Origin: an uncultured Prevotellaceae bacterium
Lineage (GTDB): Bacteria > Bacteroidota > Bacteroidia > Bacteroidales > Bacteroidaceae
Direction of reading: 5' to 3'
DNA length: 64,000 nucleotides
Assembly: GCA_902764705.1 (NCBI GenBank)
Contig: CACWWZ010000019.1
Span: 1 to 64,000, forward strand
Numbering within the stretch: position 1 is the first letter of the stretch; each line of letters opens with the position of its first letter. Position numbers and translations under genes: made by a program. Under the pieces are notes generated by a model that saw only the letters and a list, made by a program, of their open reading frames with translations, had not been told where the DNA came from and made no database searches. Shown here one piece after another: positions 14,667-23,010 of this stretch.

Positions 14667-17564
14667 TTACTTTTTTACCTTTAACAGTTGTTTGGCAACA
14701 GTGACAGCCGAGTTTGCATTATCGCTATAGCCGTCGGCTCCAATCTCGTCGGCAAAGCCTTGAGTGACGGGGGCACCACCCACCATTACCTTCACCTGAT
14801 TGCGAATACCTGCTTTTTCGAGGGCGTCAATGACCTCTTTCATATAGCCCATTGTGGTAGTCAGCAGAGCGCTCATGCAAAGGATGTCGGGCTGATTCTC
14901 CTTGATAGCCTCAATAAACTTGTCGGCAGAAACGTCGATACCAATGTTGACGACTTCGAAGCCACAACCTTCGAGCATAGAGGCCACTAGGTTCTTACCT
15001 ATATCATGCAGGTCGCCTTTAACGGTGCCAATAACAACTTTACCCAAAGAGGTGGAGGCCGTTCCTGAGAGCATCGGCTTCAGTAGTTCGAGTGCGGCTT
15101 TCATGGCACGCCCAGCCATCAGCAACTGAGGTACAAACGCTTTACCATCCTGGAAACGCTGACCCACTTCACCCATCGCACGAATCATCTGACCATTGAT
15201 AAGGTCTTGTGGGGCAATGCCCTGAGCGATGGCGTCCTTGGTTGCAGCAGCAGCCTCATCGCTCTTTCCATTGAGGATGGCTTGATACAAACGCTCTTGA
15301 GGAGTGTTTGTTGAGGTAAGAGGTGAGTGGTGAGAGGTAAGAGATATGTTCTGCTGCGGAATCGTAGGGCTGGAGTATTCTCTTACCCCTAACCTCTCAC
15401 CTCTGACATCTGATAACGGCGACAACCTGATTCCTGGCACAGGCTCTATTGCTTTGGCGAATAGTCGGATATGTGCATCCGTCGTACCACAGCAACCACC
15501 AATGATGTTCAGGCGGTGGTTCTCTAACAGCGGCCAGACATCAGCCAGCAGACTCTCAGGAGTCTTGCTATAATGTCCGTTGCCATCGGGTATTCCTGCA
15601 TTGGGATAGAGGCTCACCCTTGTATCAAATTGTGCCAGACGACATACGAGAGACGCCATCTGAGGCACGTCGGATACGCAGTTGATGCCTACGGAGAAAA
15701 TGTCAGAAGCAAGAGTGTCCAAAAACTCCATGATATCCTGTCCCAACATATTATGACCATCAGGCGTAGAGACGCTGAAACTGAGCATAATGGGCAGTTG
15801 GGGAGCAATACCCTTGGCTTCTTCTATGGCGATGCGAGCGATTTCTACATCAAAGATGGTTTCGATGAGCAAGGCATCCACGCCACCATCGGCAAGTGCT
15901 TGTATTTGCTCGGCATAAGCAGTATGGAGAGCGGCAGCAAATTCCACCTTCTTTCCTTTCTCCTCTTCGCTTACAAAAGTACGGCTTGTGGGACCGATGC
16001 TGCCAACCACGTAGCGGGGTTTGTCTGGCGAACTGAATTCGTCGGCACACTGACGAGCTAAACGAGCCGCAGCAAGGTTGATTTCGCGACAGTATTCCTG
16101 CATGCCGTAATCGCCCATCGAGATACGCTGGGCATTAAACGTGTTGGTTTCAATGATATCAGCACCCGCTTCAAGGTATTTACGATGAATGTCACGGATG
16201 ATGTCTGGCTTAGTGAGCACAAGCACATCGTTACAACCTTTAAGGTCGATGGGATGTTGGGCAAAGCGCGTCCCACGGAAATCCTCCTCAGTAAGATGGT
16301 ATTGCTGAATCATCGTACCCATCGCACCATCGAGAAGCAGGAGCCTACCCCCGCCCCCTCCCAAAGGGATGAGAGTTTTTTTCGACGATTCAATGGATTG
16401 AATAATTCTTTCCACTTCAATGTCGGCCTCATCCTTCAATTCATCATGGTGAATGGTAATGACACTAGCCCCTTCCTTTGGGAGGGGTTGGGGGTGGGTT
16501 TTGTATTCCTCAACGATGCGCAGGGCTTGTTCCACCTCCCGCTCGTTGTGGAAGTCCATCTCAATATGAACCCCCTCGCCACCAATGTTGTCGAGCAAAG
16601 GCTTTAATTCGTCGAGAGTTACCCAACAAGCCATGATGCTCTTGCCACCAGCCAAAATCTTCTTATAGAGGTCGTACCACTTCGGCGAGCCGCCTTGTGG
16701 TTCTCCCACACCTGGCGTCCATTGAATAGCGTTCAGTTCTTCGATTTCCAGAAGGGCATCCAAATGGTGCATGGCACCTACGCCATCCAAATGATAGAGC
16801 GTATAGTCAATCTTCTGACATTGTTCACGAATAAACGGCTGTACGAAGCGACGGTAGTCATCGACGCTAATCATTGTCGAGATGTCGCTCTGCAACTTCG
16901 ACATCTTGCCAGGAGCCCACGACGAGAAATAACAAAACGCCATCTCGTCGCCCTCGCGAATGATGTCGTAAAGCTCGTCGAACACATGGAAATAGATGTC
17001 GTTAATCTGCTGCATCTGATGTTCCAGCACCTCGGGCTGCATCACCGTGTCGAGTAAAACCTTGTCCGTTCCCTTGATAGCCGCCAACACGTCAAGACCC
17101 TCCATCAGGTCTGGCATACCCACATAGTAATGCCCCTGGGCCTTTTGTTTGCAAGCCCTGAGGAGTTCCTTATGCAGCAACCAATTGGGATGGTTGGGGT
17201 CAAAGACGATATCATCAGAATAATTGGGATTGGGATGAATCCAAATGGTATCTTCGCCACCTTCGAAAACACCTCCAAGGATTGCTGCCAACGAGCCTGG
17301 TCCCAAATGTGTATTTGCTACAGGCAACATATCGGCCATCAACGAGGAGTGCGCCACATACCAATCAAGATACGCTGCACGCCATTCTGGGTCGAACCAG
17401 CGCTGATTCAGATCGCGATAGGGCTGGGGCGCAGGAATATCAGCATGGGGTTTGACACCTTCCTGAAAGTGTTCCCACATATTGAGCACAATGCCTTTGT
17501 GGTTCCACCAGTCGATATAGTGTTTCTTCGTCTCTTCGAGATTCGGTTTCCAAGTATTCATCAT
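14667..17564 (-). CDS. Fused URO-D / homocysteine S-methyltransferase / B12-binding protein
   Basis: A 965-residue, three-part protein. Residues 1 to about 385 form a URO-D-like domain of the type often labelled 'trimethylamine corrinoid protein 2' (NMWEHFQEGVKPHADIPAPQ). It has HLDG where MtaA has HxC, so it looks like a donor-side methyltransferase. Residues about 410-705 form a MetH-type homocysteine domain (LDGAMGTMIQ, ADIIETNTFN) with zinc ligands Cys629, Cys691 and Cys692. Residues about 752-965 form the MetH cap plus cobalamin domain with DLHDIGKN (His853), SALLTTT and GGAPV. The folate-binding and reactivation domains of MetH are absent. The latter may be supplied by the protein at 14003-14650. 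The inferred reaction is methyl transfer from an unknown donor through cobalamin to homocysteine, giving methionine. Both linkers contain dispersed repeat tracts. The start overlaps the GH78 stop by four bases. Confidence 0.88.
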   Translation of the reverse strand: MMNTWKPNLEETKKHYIDWWNHKGIVLNMWEHFQEGVKPHADIPAPQPYRDLNQRWFDPEWRAAYLDWYVAHSSLMADMLPVANTHLGPGSLAAILGGVFEGGEDTIWIHPNPNYSDDIVFDPNHPNWLLHKELLRACKQKAQGHYYVGMPDLMEGLDVLAAIKGTDKVLLDTVMQPEVLEHQMQQINDIYFHVFDELYDIIREGDEMAFCYFSSWAPGKMSKLQSDISTMISVDDYRRFVQPFIREQCQKIDYTLYHLDGVGAMHHLDALLEIEELNAIQWTPGVGEPQGGSPKWYDLYKKILAGGKSIMACWVTLDELKPLLDNIGGEGVHIEMDFHNEREVEQALRIVEEYKTHPQPLPKEGASVITIHHDELKDEADIEVERIIQSIESSKKTLIPLGGGGGRLLLLDGAMGTMIQQYHLTEEDFRGTRFAQHPIDLKGCNDVLVLTKPDIIRDIHRKYLEAGADIIETNTFNAQRISMGDYGMQEYCREINLAAARLARQCADEFSSPDKPRYVVGSIGPTSRTFVSEEEKGKKVEFAAALHTAYAEQIQALADGGVDALLIETIFDVEIARIAIEEAKGIAPQLPIMLSFSVSTPDGHNMLGQDIMEFLDTLASDIFSVGINCVSDVPQMASLVCRLAQFDTRVSLYPNAGIPDGNGHYSKTPESLLADVWPLLENHRLNIIGGCCGTTDAHIRLFAKAIEPVPGIRLSPLSDVRGERLGVREYSSPTIPQQNISLTSHHSPLTSTNTPQERLYQAILNGKSDEAAAATKDAIAQGIAPQDLINGQMIRAMGEVGQRFQDGKAFVPQLLMAGRAMKAALELLKPMLSGTASTSLGKVVIGTVKGDLHDIGKNLVASMLEGCGFEVVNIGIDVSADKFIEAIKENQPDILCMSALLTTTMGYMKEVIDALEKAGIRNQVKVMVGGAPVTQGFADEIGADGYSDNANSAVTVAKQLLKVKK
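15306..15412. repeat. In-frame GAGGTAAGAGGTGAG-type repeats in linker 2 of the fusion
   Basis: Two clusters (about 15310-15349 and 15371-15412) of AGGTGAG/CTCTCACCT words in opposite orientations lie between the homocysteine and B12 domains. They encode low-complexity Ser/Thr/Pro-rich sequence (SLTSHHSPLTS). Confidence 0.7.
16344..16501. repeat. Paired CCCCTCCC-type repeats in linker 1 of the fusion
   Basis: Two tracts, 16344-16375 (CTACCCCCGCCCCCTCCCAAAG) and 16466-16501 (CCTTTGGGAGGGGTTGGGGG), lie in opposite orientation 90 bases apart. They bracket the URO-D/homocysteine linker, could pair with each other, and keep the frame. Confidence 0.6.
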
Positions 17565-19954
17565 TGTTTGTTGATTTTTTCAGTAAGTCTGTGGTGTCCC
17601 TCCGTGAGGCTCTCTGCATGATTGGAGAAGGGCATATAGACGTCGGCAAACCCTCCTTCAGGAATATCGATATCTATCGTGAAGACGCCTTCGTGGATAC
17701 GCCATTCCACCTTTACCATACCAAATGCGCTCATCGTGGAGCCCTTGCACCAAACGATGTCGCTAACGGGATGCGGCTGGATCTCTATCAAATCACCTGT
17801 ACGCTGGATGCCCAAGAGGTCAGGTATCAGGAAATTCTCGATGTGTGCCATCATAAAGTGGTTCATCGACGCACCCATATCAGGATTCCATTGCTCTGTC
17901 AGCGTGGTGTGTCCCTTCTTGATTTGATAACCATAGCCAGGTACATCGTCGTGGTTCAGCATCGCGTAGAGCAGGTCACGCTGGTTGTTGTCTATCAATA
18001 CAGAAAAGAGATACCTATTGCCCACATCGCCTGTTGTCAGACGCGTTCCGTGGGTTTTGATATCGTTGATCAGATGCTGGAGCACAGCCTGATAGTCGTC
18101 CTCAGGAACTAACTTCAAGTATAGTGGTAAGGCCAAGGAACACTGACTGCCTGAGCCATAGGTCTTTTTCTCTGCATTGTAAAAGGTACGATTGAAGGCC
18201 TGACGAATATTGTCTGCCTGCATGTTGAACCGTTCGGCATCCTCCTTATGCCCTAACAGCTTGGCGATTACGTACATATTACACATCCACTGATAATAGT
18301 GGGCTGTCGATACCAAAGGTATGGGGGTGTTCTGCGAGAAACCTGCACGGCCAGGTCCATAGTCGTACCAGTCACCCAATCCTTGTTTCAAAATGTAGCA
18401 GGAGTCCTGAGTGGCCAGATAATCTACATAGCGTTTCATGGCATCATAATGGCGCTCAGCCAAATCGAGGTTGCCATAATGCCGCAAGCAGAGCATGGGT
18501 AAGGCAATGATGGCTCCACCCCATTCGGGTGACTCTTGGAACGGCTTGGCCCACGAGCCTGTAAACTGCGTGTATTCTGGTGCTATTTCAGGCATGGAAC
18601 CATCGGGATGCTGTGCATCCACAATGTTTTGCATGGTCTGCTCTATCATTGGGTAGGCGTCGTAGTTATATACCAGTGCCTCGCCATTCAGCCAGTCTTG
18701 TTCCAACCAGCCGAGCTTTTCGCGCGAAGGACAGTCTGTCCACACTGCCTGCCAATTACTTCTGATAGCACGGTCTATCAACTGGTGGGTAGCATTGATA
18801 CGCGGATTGCTGCATTCAAACGAACCGATGCGCTCGGCAGAATTGTAGACGAAGCACGACTCTACCTTCTTCAGGACGTCAATGTCGCCCTCAATCTGAA
18901 GATATCTGAACGAATAGTAAGAGAATCGCGGATGCCAAACTTCAGCATTTCTCACACCTCTCACCTCTTTCCTCTCACCTCTTAATATATAGGTATAATA
19001 GTGGGGACGGCCCGTCTGTCGTTGATTCACCAGTCCGTCTTTATCCAACGTCTCTCCTGGGGTCAGCTTCAATCGCTGTCCGGCTTTGCCCTCGACAGTT
19101 ATCTCTGGATAGCCTGCGAGGTTCTGGCCCATGTCGAGCACAAGGAGGCTATCGCCCTGCCACTTCAGTACCTGCTTGACAGGGAAGCGTTCCATAATCT
19201 TTACGGGTTGGACTATTTGCGGGCGCAGCTCCCCTTTGGGGGCTTCCATGATGACTACTGGCTTCCAGTCTTTAAACTCTAAACTCTCAACTCTCACCTC
19301 TTGGCGTGCGTCATAATCTTCACCACCATAGAGGCTGTTAAAGGTGATGGGGCTCTCCGTCCATTGCCACTTGCCGTCACTGAACAAGTGCTCACGCATA
19401 CCATCTTCGTATGTGACGTAGAGCAGACATAGTAAGGTAGGAGGGCCAAACGACACCTTCAACTTCGTGTAACGACCGCCTTGCTCGTTGTAAAAGCCAT
19501 TGCCCAACAGCACACGCAACTCATTATCGCCCTGATGAATCTGCCGGGTGACGTCATAGGTATTGAAGAACACTGTTTTATCGTAGTCGCTCCACGTGGG
19601 AGAAAATTCTGACTCACCCACCTTCTCACCATTGATAGTAGCCTCATAGAATCCCAAGCCGCAGATGCGCAACTCGGCTTGCTTCACCGCCTTGTAGGGT
19701 CTGAAGCTACGGCGCAGGATGATGCTACGTCTCGACAAGGGGGCAGCCTTGTCCCATGCGGCCTTGCTCTCCTTCAGAATACTACCCGAATAGTGGCGGC
19801 CCGCTGGTGTGTTTGTATCAGCTTTTGTAATGGCACCTATCCACTGAGCATCGCCAAAGACGTTTGTTTGTGCAAAGTCCTTGTCACCTGCCAGTGCCGT
19901 TAACGGTAGCACAAATCCTATCAGTAGTGTTATTAAGCCTTGTCTCATACACAT
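17561..19954 (-). CDS. Alpha-L-rhamnosidase, glycoside hydrolase family 78
   Basis: A 797-residue exported enzyme. A signal peptide (TLLIGFVLPLTALAG) is followed by the GH78 N-terminal sugar-binding and beta-sandwich domains (LRICGLGFYEATINGEKVGE, FSPTWSDYDKTVFFNTYDVT). An (alpha/alpha)6 catalytic barrel lies at about 380-720 with SNWQAVWTDCPSREKLGWLE and EWGGAIIALP, then a C-terminal beta domain. It removes terminal alpha-L-rhamnose from rhamnogalacturonans or plant aryl glycosides. It is the first gene of a unit whose second gene is the URO-D/homocysteine/B12 fusion (ATGA overlap), an unusual pairing. The regulon element ends only four bases before the ATG at 19954, so translation may begin at the second ATG (19948). 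Two CTCTCACCT-type tracts (18951-18985, 19283-19312) lie in loops. Confidence 0.93.
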   Translation of the reverse strand: MCMRQGLITLLIGFVLPLTALAGDKDFAQTNVFGDAQWIGAITKADTNTPAGRHYSGSILKESKAAWDKAAPLSRRSIILRRSFRPYKAVKQAELRICGLGFYEATINGEKVGESEFSPTWSDYDKTVFFNTYDVTRQIHQGDNELRVLLGNGFYNEQGGRYTKLKVSFGPPTLLCLLYVTYEDGMREHLFSDGKWQWTESPITFNSLYGGEDYDARQEVRVESLEFKDWKPVVIMEAPKGELRPQIVQPVKIMERFPVKQVLKWQGDSLLVLDMGQNLAGYPEITVEGKAGQRLKLTPGETLDKDGLVNQRQTGRPHYYTYILRGERKEVRGVRNAEVWHPRFSYYSFRYLQIEGDIDVLKKVESCFVYNSAERIGSFECSNPRINATHQLIDRAIRSNWQAVWTDCPSREKLGWLEQDWLNGEALVYNYDAYPMIEQTMQNIVDAQHPDGSMPEIAPEYTQFTGSWAKPFQESPEWGGAIIALPMLCLRHYGNLDLAERHYDAMKRYVDYLATQDSCYILKQGLGDWYDYGPGRAGFSQNTPIPLVSTAHYYQWMCNMYVIAKLLGHKEDAERFNMQADNIRQAFNRTFYNAEKKTYGSGSQCSLALPLYLKLVPEDDYQAVLQHLINDIKTHGTRLTTGDVGNRYLFSVLIDNNQRDLLYAMLNHDDVPGYGYQIKKGHTTLTEQWNPDMGASMNHFMMAHIENFLIPDLLGIQRTGDLIEIQPHPVSDIVWCKGSTMSAFGMVKVEWRIHEGVFTIDIDIPEGGFADVYMPFSNHAESLTEGHHRLTEKINKQ

Positions 19955-19958
19955 ATTA

Positions 19959-19986
19959 AGACGCTTACACCGCCCTTTTTGTCATC
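19959..19986 (-). promoter_or_regulatory. Shared carbohydrate-regulon element (copy 4, GH78-fusion unit)
   Basis: On the coding strand the site reads GATGACAA, 15 bases with GGGCGGTG, CGTCT, TAATA. It fills the 44-base gap between dprA and the GH78 gene. Its spacer is one base longer than in the other copies. Confidence 0.6.
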
Positions 19987-19998
19987 AAGTGTTGACGA

Positions 19999-21117
19999 TT
20001 ATACGAGCAGGTGATAGGTGCCTCCGGCTAGGGGCTTGACAACGCTTTTCATCTCAAGTTGGAAAAGGAGGGCGGTGAGTTGACCGATGGGGATGTTGGT
20101 CTTGACGCTGATGATGTTCAGTTGCAGATCATTGGTTTGCTGGAGAAGGGTGACGACTTGCTGTTCTTGGGGTGTGAGGTCAGGGAACAGTTGGCGCTCA
20201 ACGGCTTCAGGTTGCTGTTTCAGCGTCTGCCAACCCATGCTTTCCAGGAAGTCAGAAACTGAGGTGATGAGTGCTGCCGTATTGTTGCGTATCATCTTGT
20301 TGCAGCCTTCGCTGAAAGGCATTCCTACGGCTCCAGGGAATGCGAAGACGTCGCGCCCGTATTCCTGTGCGATACGGCATGTGATGAGCCCTCCGCCCTT
20401 GATGGCGCTTTCCACGAGAATGGTCCCGTCCGAAATACCTGCTACAATGCGGTTGCGCTGACGGAAATTGTTGGGTAATGCCTCCGTCTGGCTCATATAC
20501 TCGGTGAGTAGTCCGCCCTGTGAAAGCATCTTGGCGGCAATGTCGCGATGAGCATAGGGATAGATCTGGTCCAGTCCATGTGCCAGCACACCCACCGTTT
20601 CGAACCCCTGTTGCAGGGCGTTGTTATGGGCACAAACGTCAATCCCATAGGCCAGTCCGCTGACTATCAAGACCTGTGGGCACAGCGTGCGCAGGTCAGT
20701 AATGAAACGACGGATGAGGTCCTGTCCGTACGTTGTGCAATGGCGTGTACCCACGATGTTGAGCACGTAGCGCTGGTTGAGGTCGGCACTACCTTTATAA
20801 TAGAGCAGCAGGGGTGCATCTGGACATTCGCTGAGCCGCTGGGGATAGTCGGCATCGCCCAAAGTCAACACGCGGATATTGTTTTTGGTGACAAACTCCA
20901 TCTCGGCAGCAGCCCTGTGCAAGGCATTGTCCCAATTTTTCATCGCCTCGCGCAAACGGGGGGTAGCGTCATGGATTACGTCGTCAATATTGTTGCGATG
21001 GTCATAGACATCTTTGCTGCTACCCAACGTCTGGTAGAGTTGCAGGGCTATCTGCTGGTTGAAACCCACCATGCGGGTTAGGGCTATCGAGTAGTATATT
21101 TCGTCAGAGTTGGTCAT
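19999..21117 (-). CDS. dprA: DNA-processing protein DprA (RecA loader)
   Basis: A 372-residue cytoplasmic protein that binds incoming single-stranded DNA and loads RecA during natural transformation. The Rossmann core at about 80-290 has IVGTRHCTTYG, SGLAYGIDVCAHNNAL and TILVESAIKGGGLIT, all DprA signatures. The N-terminal helix-hairpin-helix-like region and the C-terminal winged-helix domain (about 305-372) are both present, so the protein is full length. The gene ends 45 bases before the GH78 start. It is followed on the same strand by carbohydrate genes that have their own regulon element, so it is probably not co-transcribed with them. Confidence 0.95.
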   Translation of the reverse strand: MTNSDEIYYSIALTRMVGFNQQIALQLYQTLGSSKDVYDHRNNIDDVIHDATPRLREAMKNWDNALHRAAAEMEFVTKNNIRVLTLGDADYPQRLSECPDAPLLLYYKGSADLNQRYVLNIVGTRHCTTYGQDLIRRFITDLRTLCPQVLIVSGLAYGIDVCAHNNALQQGFETVGVLAHGLDQIYPYAHRDIAAKMLSQGGLLTEYMSQTEALPNNFRQRNRIVAGISDGTILVESAIKGGGLITCRIAQEYGRDVFAFPGAVGMPFSEGCNKMIRNNTAALITSVSDFLESMGWQTLKQQPEAVERQLFPDLTPQEQQVVTLLQQTNDLQLNIISVKTNIPIGQLTALLFQLEMKSVVKPLAGGTYHLLV

Positions 21118-21122
21118 TTTAT

Positions 21123-21175
21123 TTCGTTATTACGTTATTACGATATAACGGTATTTCGGCTATTCGTTATTTCGA
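21123..21175. repeat. Intergenic CGTTATT word repeats
   Basis: Degenerate tandem copies of TTCGTTATTACGTTATTACG-like words fill the gap between dprA and the thioesterase gene. A related CGTTATGACGTTATAATG tract lies at 21586-21603, between the thioesterase and DUF2851 genes. Confidence 0.5.
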
Positions 21176-21577
21176 TTGAATGTATTCGCGAAAAGCATTG
21201 TCGTAGTCTTCGCTATTGCCCAATCGTCCGTTGACGAGGCACACCAGCGTGATATCGCCACGAAAACAGAGTGCATCGTCGGAGGCACGGAAGATGTCCT
21301 GATGGAAGATGTACTTGATGCCCTCCTTTTCGAGCCACAGACGCGAGATGAATTCATCATCGCAACGCAGGGGGGTCTTGAAGTCGAGTTTCATGCGAGC
21401 CACCACAGCGTCGACACCTTTCGCGTGCATCTCGGCAAAACTCAGGCCACACTCCTTCAGAAAGAGGTGACGCGTATGCTCTGTATAGTGGAGGTAATTG
21501 GCATTGTTGACAATGCCCTCGATGTCGCACTCGTAGTCGCGCACCTCCATTCGGGTTTCAAAAACGTATTTATTCAT
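21167..21577 (-). CDS. Acyl-CoA thioesterase, hot-dog fold (YbgC/4-hydroxybenzoyl-CoA thioesterase type)
   Basis: A 136-residue cytoplasmic enzyme with the hot-dog signature: a strand leading to EVRDYECDIEGIVNNANYLHYTE, with the catalytic Asp and the conserved Asn-Tyr. A central helix (HTRHLFLKECGLSF) and closing strands follow. The family hydrolyses short- or medium-chain acyl-CoAs. It sits between dprA and a DUF2851 gene in the same direction, with repeat-filled gaps of about 35-50 bases, so it may be co-transcribed. The physiological substrate cannot be inferred. Confidence 0.88.
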   Translation of the reverse strand: MNKYVFETRMEVRDYECDIEGIVNNANYLHYTEHTRHLFLKECGLSFAEMHAKGVDAVVARMKLDFKTPLRCDDEFISRLWLEKEGIKYIFHQDIFRASDDALCFRGDITLVCLVNGRLGNSEDYDNAFREYIQSK

Positions 21578-21611
21578 TTTCTTTGCGTTATGACGTTATA
21601 ATGGGATAACC

Positions 21612-22919
21612 TTATTTCGATAATTTGTTTCTCTTCAAATATTCATAGCCAATGCGACAGCGAAGGCAGTCTTTTTTGTCGCAATATTCTTTCTTCAACT
21701 GGATAAGGGCCTGTGAGTCGCCTGCCGTCTTGACCTCTAGGCCACACTCCTGCCACATGCGGATGATGTGATTATTCTCTGCCTTCAGTTGCTCCAGAAA
21801 GTCGAAAGCCCTGTCGCATAGCTCCTCGCGAGACGTATGCCGGCCATAAGCGAAGAGCACAGGAACACAGGTGTTGATGATAAGAAGATTGATGCTAAAG
21901 GGCGATAGTTGTTTGGCATTACGCATACTCTCCGAGCCAAACGTGTAATGCGTTTCCCAGTAGGGCGTCACTTGGGTGTGCAACCGCTCTGCCAGACTGG
22001 CCATATCCCTGCACTCGATGAGTTGCGAAAGTCCCGCCCGTTGGTGATAATACAAATTGGCCAATTGGGAAATGCGGATATGCGGAAAGTTCTGTGGACG
22101 CAGTCGCAGGAATCGCCAGCGCTTATAATCCATTGGCTCCAACGAGAACTTATGGGCCAAATACTGGTATTCATTGCGTAGCTTGGCAAAATAGCCCTCG
22201 TTCAGCGCATCCTTCTGGTAACGTTCAGGAATGGCCTTCAATTCCAGAAGTCCTGCCTGTCCCATGAAGATGGCCTCAATCTGGAAGAGGTCGTCGCGGT
22301 GTTTCGCCACCGCATTCAGAGGAATGTGACGCGCCCACTCCTCGAAAGCGTCGCCATTGATGCCAAAACCGTAGTTGCGGGCCAGCGTTGTGAAGTAGGC
22401 ATCTTCCCATGATCCACTGGCTTGACGTGCACGTTCCTGGATGGCAATGGTCTTCTGTTCCAGACGTTCTGTTTGCAGAGCAGCCATCCAAGCGTGAATC
22501 GTCAGTGGCGCCAACTCAGGAATGATACGATAGCAGGGAGGATAAGAATCGGTCTTGATAAGTTCCTCATAGTTTTCTTTGACAGACTGCGGTACAGCCA
22601 ATACTAACTGAGGCAGGAAGTCGCCTTTCTGCGTCTGTACCTCGCGATCGGCTTCACCCACTACATGGAGAATCACATTATTGTAATTCGCATCTTGGTC
22701 GTGGCCATGTACATACCAATGCGACGAACAGTCGTGAATCTCGACATTGCCCACCCATAGCGTACCACCAATCTTCACCTTGGCGTTGAAAAAGTCTGGG
22801 CCCGCATTGCGATTATGCAATCCAGGATCCAGCACCTCTACCACGCGTCCGTCAGTGGTTTCCATTCCTGTCATGGGCCACATCTTGTGCTTCCAACAAT
22901 AGTGCAAAAGCTGTTCCAT
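21612..22919 (-). CDS. DUF2851 family protein
   Basis: A 435-residue soluble protein with the features of DUF2851, a Bacteroidetes family of unknown function. Its N-terminal part has GRVVEVLDPGLHNRNAGPDF, followed by GNVEIHDCSSHWYVHGHDQD, an acidic/His-rich segment reminiscent of nuclease-like metal sites. A Cys-rich C-terminus (CDKKDCLRCRIG) could bind a metal. There is no signal peptide. The ATG at 22919 lies four bases from a TATTTTTG element at 22924-22931, so either the message is nearly leaderless or another promoter is used. It is divergent from rnr. I assign no function. Confidence 0.85.
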   Translation of the reverse strand: MEQLLHYCWKHKMWPMTGMETTDGRVVEVLDPGLHNRNAGPDFFNAKVKIGGTLWVGNVEIHDCSSHWYVHGHDQDANYNNVILHVVGEADREVQTQKGDFLPQLVLAVPQSVKENYEELIKTDSYPPCYRIIPELAPLTIHAWMAALQTERLEQKTIAIQERARQASGSWEDAYFTTLARNYGFGINGDAFEEWARHIPLNAVAKHRDDLFQIEAIFMGQAGLLELKAIPERYQKDALNEGYFAKLRNEYQYLAHKFSLEPMDYKRWRFLRLRPQNFPHIRISQLANLYYHQRAGLSQLIECRDMASLAERLHTQVTPYWETHYTFGSESMRNAKQLSPFSINLLIINTCVPVLFAYGRHTSREELCDRAFDFLEQLKAENNHIIRMWQECGLEVKTAGDSQALIQLKKEYCDKKDCLRCRIGYEYLKRNKLSK

Positions 22920-22975
22920 GCTGCAAAAATAAAAAAAAATAATGAATTATGCATTATGAATTATGAATTATTTCG

Positions 22976-22983
22976 TATCTTTG
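22976..22983 (+). promoter_or_regulatory. Bacteroidetes -7 element for rnr
   Basis: TATCTTTG lies 27 bases before the ATG at 23011 and follows an ATTATGAATTATG word repeat. No TTTG is evident at -33. The element supports 23011 over the upstream in-frame ATG at 22963 as the rnr start. Confidence 0.5.
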
Positions 22984-23010
22984 CCCGTAGAAACCAAAAA
23001 ACAAGCGACT

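Noticed and set aside
14667..17564. Reading the fusion as a trimethylamine corrinoid system
   Set aside because: The URO-D domain resembles proteins often labelled that way, but no MttB-like (pyrrolysine) methyltransferase or in-frame amber is present, and the homocysteine domain points to methionine formation.
22963..23010. Upstream in-frame ATG extending rnr
   Set aside because: The TATCTTTG element lies downstream of it, and the extra residues come from an ATTATG word repeat.
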